Source: Desulfobacterales bacterium
Lineage (GTDB): Bacteria > Desulfobacterota > Desulfobacteria > Desulfobacterales > Desulfosalsimonadaceae
Length of the DNA stretch: 60,472 nt
Direction of reading: 5' to 3'
Assembly (NCBI GenBank): GCA_018334555.1
Contig: JAGXLR010000002.1
Coordinates: forward strand, 1 to 60,472
Every line of letters starts with the position of its first letter. Position 1 is the first letter of the stretch. Under the pieces are notes generated by a model, which was given only the letters and a program-made list of their open reading frames with translations, did no database searches and was not told the DNA's origin. This document shows positions 54,575 to 60,472 of the stretch, in pieces. Made by a program: the position numbers and the translations under genes.

Positions 54575-56635
54575 AATAATATGGCTGGCGATCAATTCGC
54601 CGAGATCAATCGCCTCCATTTTGCCTTCCAGGCCCGCCACCTTGATACCGTCTTCGATATTGGTCAGGCAGAAGGGACAGGCGGTGACAACAACCTGGGC
54701 ACCCGCCTGCCGGGCCATCCGAACCCGTTTAACGCCCATCCGTTCGTCCTCGACGGGTTCGTAGAAAAGCATCAGGCCGCCGCCACCGCAGCAAAAGGAG
54801 CGGTCCCGGCTTCTGAGCATATCCACACGCCGGATCCCCGGAATACAATCAATCGCCGCACGGGGATCTTCATATATTTCGTTATGACGGCCCAAATAAC
54901 AGGGATCATGATAAACAAACACCTTGTCTTTTTCCTCTTCGGTCACCCCGGAGAGCTTGATCTTGCCGGACTTGACCGCCTGCAGGATCACCTGGCTCAT
55001 ATGCTCAACCGGCGGCAGCCCCGCATATTCGTTTTTTAACACATTAAAGGCATGGGGATCGCCGGTGACAATCCGCTTGGCCCCGGAATTTTTAATCGCC
55101 TCCGTATTGTGGGCCTTTATATCCTGGAAAAGCATTTCTTCGCCGAACCGCCTGATTTCGTTGCCGGAGTCTTTCTCCGCCTTGCCCAGGATACCGAAGT
55201 CGATGCCGGCGGCACAAAGAATCCTTGCATTGGCCTGGGCCACGGACTGCATGCGGTCGTCATAGGAGGTACAACTATCGACGAAATAAAGGGTTTCAGC
55301 CGTTTCCCCTTTTTCAAGAACCTTTACGTCACAGTCCTCCAGATCTTTGGTCCAATCCGCACGCTTTTTCTCCATCTTGCCGTAAGGATTACCCCGTTTC
55401 TCAAGCGACTGGAGGGGTTTCTGCAGAGACTGGGGCACGTTGCCCTCGTCCACCATGGCGCGGCGAAGATCCACGATCTTGTTGATGTATTCAATCCCCA
55501 GCGGGCATTCCTGCTCGCATGCCCCGCAGGTAGTGCAGGACCAGATCTCATCTTCGCTGAAGATATCCCCGATTAGTGCGCCGCCGGATTGAAATTCACC
55601 CATCAGCGGATAATGGGAAAATGCATAGTCCCTTGCCTTCAACGAAATAAAGCGCGGGGACAGGGGGCGGCCCACCGTATTGGCGGGACAATTATCCGCA
55701 CACCGGCCGCAGTCGGCACATGTATAGAAATCCAGAATATCCTTCCAGGTAAAATCCTCAAATTTTTTGACCCCAAAGGATTCCAGGTCATCAAGCTGTT
55801 CTTCACTGACGCCGTAGCGAACCGGCCGAATATTGCCCTTATCCAGGCGCATGAAGAAAACATTGAAAATGGAGGTAATGACATGAAAATGTTTGCCGAG
55901 GGGGAGAAAGCACAAAAAGGTAAAGAATACCAAATCGTGCACATAATAGGAAATGACATGCAGATTTTGCAGCATCGCATGGGACTCATCCACCAGCAGA
56001 TTCTTGAAGAACCAGCCCAAGGTGGCGGGCGCCAGGAAATCGGGCTGAACCCCGGCCTGAATCTGAGCGGCCACGTGGCAGGCCTCAAAAAGACTTTCAG
56101 AAACCATCAGGGCGGCGATAAAAAACAATACCAGCAGGGCCTCCCATGTATGATCATGGGGATAGGCTTCTGTATACTGGTATCGCTCCGGTTTGAAGAT
56201 GCCCCGCCGAACCGCCGCGATAACAACAGCAAAAAAAACGGCGGTGGCCGCATAATCCTTCAGGGTATAATAGATATCGCCCAAAAAGGTATCCAGTCCG
56301 GGGAAAACGAACCCCTCTGAAATTCCTTTAATAACGAGTTCCGTTGAACGGACGGACAGAATCAAAAAGCCGAAGAAAATAATGATATGCAAAACTCCGG
56401 CTATCATATATCGGGGATGGCGCCATTGCGCCAGCCAGATTTTTAGAATATTTTTTATACGCTCAACCGGTCGGTCAAACCGATAATCCGGCCTGGCCTT
56501 GACAATGGGTGCCAGCCGCTTGGCAATAATATAGGCAAACAGCGCAACAGCCACCACCGGGATCAATACGGATAATATCACGGTGGGGATGCCGAATACG
56601 TCAAACGTCGCCGGTGATTGCAATAAAGGTTCCAT
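54569..56635 (-). CDS. Membrane FeS/cytochrome b oxidoreductase, ETF:quinone oxidoreductase type
   Basis: 688 residues. Six or so N-terminal helices (nitrate-reductase-gamma-like, heme b) precede two 4Fe-4S motifs, CADCGRCADNCP and CTTCGACEQECP, then two CCG-type domains with FCCGGGG near the C-terminus. This is the architecture of the ETF:(mena)quinone oxidoreductases of syntrophic and sulfate-reducing bacteria (family knowledge): EtfAB passes acyl-CoA electrons to it for delivery to quinone. ATG 56635 has AAGGAA upstream. The last Thr codon and stop come from the end of a mobile repeat. A TGAATGAA/TTCATTCA operator is 90 bases upstream. Confidence 0.9.
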   Translation of the reverse strand: MEPLLQSPATFDVFGIPTVILSVLIPVVAVALFAYIIAKRLAPIVKARPDYRFDRPVERIKNILKIWLAQWRHPRYMIAGVLHIIIFFGFLILSVRSTELVIKGISEGFVFPGLDTFLGDIYYTLKDYAATAVFFAVVIAAVRRGIFKPERYQYTEAYPHDHTWEALLVLFFIAALMVSESLFEACHVAAQIQAGVQPDFLAPATLGWFFKNLLVDESHAMLQNLHVISYYVHDLVFFTFLCFLPLGKHFHVITSIFNVFFMRLDKGNIRPVRYGVSEEQLDDLESFGVKKFEDFTWKDILDFYTCADCGRCADNCPANTVGRPLSPRFISLKARDYAFSHYPLMGEFQSGGALIGDIFSEDEIWSCTTCGACEQECPLGIEYINKIVDLRRAMVDEGNVPQSLQKPLQSLEKRGNPYGKMEKKRADWTKDLEDCDVKVLEKGETAETLYFVDSCTSYDDRMQSVAQANARILCAAGIDFGILGKAEKDSGNEIRRFGEEMLFQDIKAHNTEAIKNSGAKRIVTGDPHAFNVLKNEYAGLPPVEHMSQVILQAVKSGKIKLSGVTEEEKDKVFVYHDPCYLGRHNEIYEDPRAAIDCIPGIRRVDMLRSRDRSFCCGGGGLMLFYEPVEDERMGVKRVRMARQAGAQVVVTACPFCLTNIEDGIKVAGLEGKMEAIDLGELIASHIIT

Positions 56636-56723
56636 AATGTTCGTTCCTTCTCCTTTCATCTCGTCGTATCGCTCCGGCCCCTCACCTCTGCGAGATCGAC
56701 GATATATAATAATCCGAATAGCC

Positions 56724-56745
56724 TATGAATGAACGTTCATTCATA
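56724..56745 (-). promoter_or_regulatory. TetR/FadR-type operator upstream of the ETF:quinone oxidoreductase gene
   Basis: A perfect 22-base palindrome built of TGAATGAAC and GTTCATTCA with a TA/TA flank. It matches the TGAATGA-NN-TCATTCA type bound by FadR/YsiA of Bacillus and recurs upstream of the tetR gene. Confidence 0.85.
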
Positions 56746-56783
56746 GTTTAAATTACCCTTTCAGTCAAGAAAAAATTAAGCTT

Positions 56784-56936
56784 GATGGCTTCGTAAAAAG
56801 TCCAATATCTGTGTTGCGCTTCCATCCCTCGGAATTTCACGTACAGCTAAGTACTCTGCATTCCTCGGGATTTTGCGCGCCTTGATCTTGAACTTTTTAC
56901 TTTGCCATCCTAAAATCGACTTTTTACGAGATTGCC
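56784..56936 (+). mobile_element. Family 1 TIR element, target duplication AAGCTT
   Basis: 153 bases; AAGCTT flanks both sides (56778-56783 and 56937-56942). Termini GATGGCTTCGTAAAAAGTC and TTTTTACGAGATTGCC (one mismatch). It lies between the operator and the acyl-CoA dehydrogenase terminator. Confidence 0.88.
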
Positions 56937-56981
56937 AAGCTTGGGCGGTTCGCCGTTTTACCAGCAGACATATGGCCGGCC

Positions 56982-57026
56982 TCAAAAAATTCAGGGGACC
57001 CCTGCCATTGGCTGAAGCCCCCTGAA
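56982..57026 (-). terminator. Rho-independent terminator after the acyl-CoA dehydrogenase gene
   Basis: TCAGGGG / CCCCTGA arms with a T-run (ATTTTTTGA) on the minus strand. Confidence 0.8.
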
Positions 57027-57060
57027 TCGATCGGCTAATTAGCGGCGCTTATGGATTCAT

Positions 57061-58875
57061 TTATCCGATAAAGGAGGCTTCGTCAATATCGACCGCCGCA
57101 CCGTTTGTCGTCAGAATCGCATTCATTTTGCCCTGTGTCGTCGGCAGGACCGTATAGGCAAAATACTCGGAGCTTTTAACCAGGCCTTCATAGAAGGGCA
57201 CGTCTTTTTTCTTTGCCTTGCCGGCCAGCGCCTCTTTGGCGATGGTTGCCCGCCACAGGAGCATCCATGAAAGGATCACATCACCGCAGACCTCCATGAA
57301 CGGATAGGCGAATGCAAAGGCCTCCATAATTTTCTCGGACATGGCGGTTTTGCCCATGTGCATGGCCACCTCACCGAGCTTGTTGAGCGCTTCTTCCAAC
57401 TTCGCCGCCTGATCTTCCAGTCCTTCCGTGTTCTTGGCCTGATTGACGGTATTTGTAATCTCACCCATCAGGTCCATCACCAGTTTGCCTTTTTTCATCC
57501 CCAGCTTCCGGCCGAGAAGATCCATTGCCTGGATGCCGTTGGTACCCTCATAAATCTGGGTGATCCGACAGTCCCGCATCAGCTGTTCCTGGGGATAGTC
57601 CGCGATATAGCCGTAGCCGCCGTATATCTGCATACCGTAGTTACAAATATCAAACGCCCGGTCCGTCACATACCCCTTGGCCACCGGAATCAGCAGGTCG
57701 ATCAGGCCCTGATACTTCTCTTTATCCTCTTCCGAATCGGAGAGAACGGTTAAATCCTCACAATAGGCCACATAATAGAGTAGGCTCCGTATGCCTTCGA
57801 TATGGGATTTCATATACAGCAGCTGGCGGCGAATATCCGGATGCTGAATAATAGGAACCCCCGGCGCCTCTTTTTCCATCATCTTCAGCAAATGGCGCCC
57901 CTGGATTCGCTCCTTGGCATAGTTGACCGCATTGATATAGGATGCCGTAGCGCATGCATACCCCTGCATCCCCACAAGCAGACGGGCGGCGTTCATCATC
58001 AGAAACATGGCCCGCATGCCCTTGTTCTCTTCGCCCAAAAGCGTCCCGATGCAGTTGCCCTTCTCGCCCAGGTTCAATACGGCCGTGGTGTTGCCGTGGA
58101 TCCCCATTTTATGCTCTATCCCGGCGCAGACAACGTCATTGAATTCACCTAGGCTGCCATCGTCGTTGACGCGGTACTTGGGAACCAGAAACAGAGAGAT
58201 CCCCTTGGTGCCGGCAGGCGCCCCTTCAATCCGGGCAAGCACCGGATGCACGATGTTTTCCGCCAAATCATGCTCACCGCTGGAAATAAAAATCTTCTGA
58301 CCGGAAAGCGAATAGGTGCCGTCCCCATTGGGTTTGGCCGTTGTTTCCAGGGCACCGACGTCGGATCCGGCATTGGGCTCGGTAAGAAGCATGGTGCCGG
58401 TCCATTCGCCTTTGAACATTTTTTCAAGAAAGAGTTCTTTTTGCTTGTCCGTTCCGAATGCCTCAACCAGCTTGGCGGCTCCATGGGTCAAGCCGGGATA
58501 CATCATAAATGCATAGTTGGCGCCATTAAAGTATTCTTCGGCCGCCATCGCAACTGTCTGCGGCATACCCTGACCGCCGTATTCCGGATCTTCAGATGTC
58601 GCCAGCCATTCACCCTCTTTAAACAGCTCATAGGCCCGATGAAAAGATTCCGGCACTGTAACCTTTCCGCCTTCAAACTGGCATCCCTGCTCATCGCCCT
58701 CCTTAAGGGTGGGAAGGATCTCTTTTACTGCCAGGTTCCGCGCTTCGGAAACGATCAGATCCACCGTCTTTTTATTGAACTCAGCGTACTTTTCGTTTTT
58801 GCTGAACTCCCCGACCTTGAATTGTTCATGCAGGACAAAATCAATATCCCGCCGGTCCGCAATTTGTTGTGCCAT
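57061..58875 (-). CDS. Acyl-CoA dehydrogenase (600-residue form)
   Basis: 604 residues, the long ACAD form with an N-terminal extra segment and a C-terminal helical domain. The FAD/substrate core is recognised by LTEPNAGSDVGAL and the catalytic-base region QIYEGTNGIQ. Oxidises acyl-CoA to trans-2-enoyl-CoA and reduces EtfAB. It starts after AAGGAG at 58875, 33 bases after the TetR gene, and ends with a terminator, so tetR-acd form an operon adjacent to the ETF oxidoreductase unit. Chain-length preference cannot be inferred. Confidence 0.93.
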   Translation of the reverse strand: MAQQIADRRDIDFVLHEQFKVGEFSKNEKYAEFNKKTVDLIVSEARNLAVKEILPTLKEGDEQGCQFEGGKVTVPESFHRAYELFKEGEWLATSEDPEYGGQGMPQTVAMAAEEYFNGANYAFMMYPGLTHGAAKLVEAFGTDKQKELFLEKMFKGEWTGTMLLTEPNAGSDVGALETTAKPNGDGTYSLSGQKIFISSGEHDLAENIVHPVLARIEGAPAGTKGISLFLVPKYRVNDDGSLGEFNDVVCAGIEHKMGIHGNTTAVLNLGEKGNCIGTLLGEENKGMRAMFLMMNAARLLVGMQGYACATASYINAVNYAKERIQGRHLLKMMEKEAPGVPIIQHPDIRRQLLYMKSHIEGIRSLLYYVAYCEDLTVLSDSEEDKEKYQGLIDLLIPVAKGYVTDRAFDICNYGMQIYGGYGYIADYPQEQLMRDCRITQIYEGTNGIQAMDLLGRKLGMKKGKLVMDLMGEITNTVNQAKNTEGLEDQAAKLEEALNKLGEVAMHMGKTAMSEKIMEAFAFAYPFMEVCGDVILSWMLLWRATIAKEALAGKAKKKDVPFYEGLVKSSEYFAYTVLPTTQGKMNAILTTNGAAVDIDEASFIG

Positions 58876-58908
58876 ATGCCGTCTCTCCTTTTTAATAGAA
58901 TAATGTTG

Positions 58909-59526
58909 TTAATGTTTTATATGCTTATCCTGTCCAATACCATTCAAATAAAGCTCCACCAACGGATCCGCCATTGATACCAGGTCATACTTGCCGCCGG
59001 CGGTTACCCATGTATTGATCACCTCATTGACCGCTCCCAATATAAAGCGCTTAACCAGTCCGGTTTGAAAGTTTTTCCGAATCCGGCCCTCCGCCTGGCC
59101 CTGAACAATGATTTCCTCCAGTATATCGAGATACATCTTGGTGATATCTTTGATATACTCATCGGCGACATAGCGCGCCTGCAATGCCTCGCGCTGGAAG
59201 ACCACCGCCATATTCCGGTCCCGCTGAAATTCCGATAGGTGCCGTCGGATCAGGTTTCTGAGCTTGCTCTCGGCATGATCCGCATTCTCCACCGTTTCCC
59301 GGAAGCGCTGAAACACCAGGCGGGTTTTGTGGCTGAAAAAATTATTCAGAATATCCGCTTTATTTTTGAAATAAATATATATGGTGCCATCGGCGACCCC
59401 GGCCTCCCGGGCGACCTGCGATATGGTGGCTTTATAAAAACCCTGCTCGGCAAACACCTTGATAGCGGCATTCAATATCAGCTGATACTTGCCGTTGGCC
59501 TTATTCGTTTTTTCCTGACGCGAAAT
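58909..59526 (-). CDS. TetR-family regulator of fatty-acid oxidation (FadR/YsiA-like)
   Basis: 205 residues including a likely ATT start at 59526, which gives SRQEKTNKANGKYQLILNAA as the opening. The helix-turn-helix lies at about residues 16-62 (ISQVAREAGVADGTIYIYFKNKAD). A GAGAGAGG ribosome site lies 7 bases upstream of ATT; the first in-frame ATG/GTG is absent and a TTG at 59475 would cut into the first DNA-binding helix. The remaining protein is a helical ligand domain, typical of acyl-CoA-responsive TetR proteins. Adjacent to the acyl-CoA dehydrogenase and to a matching operator, so autorepression and control of beta-oxidation are likely. Confidence 0.85.
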   Translation of the reverse strand: MSRQEKTNKANGKYQLILNAAIKVFAEQGFYKATISQVAREAGVADGTIYIYFKNKADILNNFFSHKTRLVFQRFRETVENADHAESKLRNLIRRHLSEFQRDRNMAVVFQREALQARYVADEYIKDITKMYLDILEEIIVQGQAEGRIRKNFQTGLVKRFILGAVNEVINTWVTAGGKYDLVSMADPLVELYLNGIGQDKHIKH

Positions 59527-59590
59527 GGTAAAACCTCTCTCTATTCTGGCAGGCAGCTAAGCGCCTGTTTGAAAATGAATATCCATTCAG

Positions 59591-59608
59591 TGAATGAAGA
59601 TTCATTCA
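59591..59608 (-). promoter_or_regulatory. TetR/FadR-type operator upstream of tetR
   Basis: TGAATGAA-GA-TTCATTCA, a perfect palindrome apart from the 2-base centre, with an overlapping CATTCA-G-TGAATG half-site pair to its left. Nearly identical to the site at 56724. Confidence 0.85.
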
Positions 59609-59664
59609 TTAACAAACCAAATTTTTCGCTGTCAAGAAAAAATCATCCATCCGGCGGATCAAAA

Positions 59665-59686
59665 TAGCCGCCAGCGGCCGGCTATT
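59665..59686 (-). terminator. Weak hairpin at the end of efp
   Basis: ATAGCCG / CGGCTAT arms overlapping the EF-P stop, followed by TTTT on the minus strand; a possible terminator. Confidence 0.4.
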
Positions 59687-60248
59687 CCTTAACCCGCTCT
59701 ACATATTGCCCTGTCCGCGTATCAATGCGGATCTTTTCGCCCTCTTCAATAAACGGCGGCACCTGAACCTCATAGCCCGTCTCAAGAATCGCCGGCTTTG
59801 AACTGCCGGATGCCGTGTCCCCTTTTACCCAGGGATCGGCCTTTGTGACCCGAAGATCGATAAAGTTGGGCAGGGAGACCCCGATGGGGCTGCCGTCAAA
59901 CAGCAATACATCACATTTCGTATTTTCTTTTAACAGTTTGGATGTGGTATCTCCCACCTGTTCCACGGTTAAAAACTCCTGTTCATATGTGGAGGTATTC
60001 ATAAAGCAGTATTGCTCACCGTCAAAATAGAGAAACTCCATCTCCTGTTCTTCCAGGTTGGCCGGCTTGAATTTGTCCCCGGAACGGTAGGTCCGGTCAA
60101 ACTGGGCACCGGTCAGCATATTTTTCAGTTTGCACTTGTAAAGGGCCTGGCCTTTACCGGGCTTAACAAATTCGAACTCCACAATTACGTAAGGATCGCC
60201 GTCGATCTCAATTTTTAGTCCCTTTCGAAGATCGCCGCATTCATACAT
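59682..60248 (-). CDS. efp: Translation elongation factor P
   Basis: 188 residues, the standard EF-P length of three beta domains. The modification loop reads KPGKGQALYK, with the Lys at residue 32 matching the site modified in other bacteria. EF-P helps ribosomes through polyproline stretches. The ATG at 60248 follows CAGGAG. No epmA, earP or ymfI partner gene is visible here. A repeat begins about 30 bases upstream of the gene, so its promoter must lie in or next to that repeat. Confidence 0.95.
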   Translation of the reverse strand: MYECGDLRKGLKIEIDGDPYVIVEFEFVKPGKGQALYKCKLKNMLTGAQFDRTYRSGDKFKPANLEEQEMEFLYFDGEQYCFMNTSTYEQEFLTVEQVGDTTSKLLKENTKCDVLLFDGSPIGVSLPNFIDLRVTKADPWVKGDTASGSSKPAILETGYEVQVPPFIEEGEKIRIDTRTGQYVERVKE

Positions 60249-60278
60249 CGCTTCTATCTCCTGTAATTCTATTCTTTT

Positions 60279-60472
60279 GATGGCTTCGTAAAAAGCGGTT
60301 TATTCCGCTGGTGCGGTATTTTTGCAGTAGAAGTAACCCCCCCCCCGGGCCGAGGCCCGGGACTGAGCTTAAAAGTAACTTTTGCTGTATGCTTGAAGGC
60401 ACTGAGACGATTCATCCAATTTTGTCATTTCGAGCGGCAGCGAGAAATCTTTAACAAACAAGATTCCTCGTC
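60279..60472. repeat. Long family 1 element, cut by the window edge
   Basis: Starts with GATGGCTTCGTAAAAAGCGG, then the GCTGGTGCGGTATTTTTGCA block, a hairpin with a 12-base C-run and GGGCCGAGGCCC, and the TCATTTCGAGCGGCAGCGAG core. The same order is seen in the complete 436-bp element at 24939. The right end lies outside the window. Confidence 0.8.

Overview
The window looks like a chromosomal stretch of an anaerobic Desulfobacterota bacterium, most likely a Desulfobacterales-type sulfate reducer. This is inferred from gene content, not from a marker tree. The supporting content is an ETF plus membrane FeS/cytochrome b ETF:quinone oxidoreductase with acyl-CoA dehydrogenase, a CooC-type maturation ATPase, a B12-binding radical SAM protein, an AmrS radical SAM protein, a UGA-encoded (selenocysteine) peroxiredoxin, a SahR-like ArsR-methyltransferase, and a two-PrkA/YeaH/SpoVR cassette. 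Base composition is near balanced to moderately GC-rich, and AT-rich small mobile repeats sit between genes.

Layout. 1-0.8 kb: dispersed repeats and a gene-free leader. 0.8-8.1 kb (+): stress cassette prkA1-yeaH-spoVR-prkA2, facing a truncated cysE remnant. 8.6-11.5 kb (-): a secreted repeat protein and an LptC/OstA-like membrane protein. 11.8-16.6 kb (+): an AspRS-GatC fusion, then gatA and gatB. GatA here has lost all three amidase catalytic residues. 16.7-20.7 kb (-): hisF, then a DUF99-PPC-ABC exporter operon. 20.7-24.9 kb: tandem repeats, a di-heme peroxidase-like cytochrome, the selenocysteine peroxiredoxin with a hairpin just after its UGA, and tatD. 25.5-33.6 kb: amrS, a GatZ/KbaZ-like protein, ahcY with its fused ArsR-methyltransferase, an alpha/beta hydrolase, yciH, a Crp/Fnr regulator and an FmdB-type zinc ribbon. 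33.7-36 kb: a macro-like protein, tRNA-Pro(GGG), and a RAYT transposase flanked by inverted REP hairpins. 36-45 kb: a GT-C-like membrane protein, an exported SUMF1-domain protein, radical SAM, MFS, M48 and U32 proteins. 45-50.6 kb: cooC, a Ski2-like helicase, cardiolipin synthase and a PHP protein. 51-60 kb: a second, archaeal-type ahcY, etfBA, ETF:quinone oxidoreductase, acyl-CoA dehydrogenase, a TetR regulator and EF-P.

How genes work together. Acyl-CoA dehydrogenase, EtfBA and the FeS oxidoreductase form a beta-oxidation electron path into the quinone pool. A TetR regulator and two palindromic TGAATGAA-NN-TTCATTCA operators bracket the unit. AspRS-GatC/GatA/GatB would form Asn-tRNA by transamidation, but the GatA lesion leaves the ammonia donor unexplained. 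The di-heme protein and Sec-peroxiredoxin suggest peroxide defence. ArsR-methyltransferase and AhcY form an S-adenosylhomocysteine recycling unit.

Mobile repeats. One TIR family (GATGGCTTCGTAAAAAG... / ...CTTTTTACGAGATTGTC) has 6-7 bp target duplications in several copies. It has inserted at the same site of a second repeat family (ends ACCTAAATTGAGCG) in opposite orientations, and an unoccupied copy of that second family is also present.
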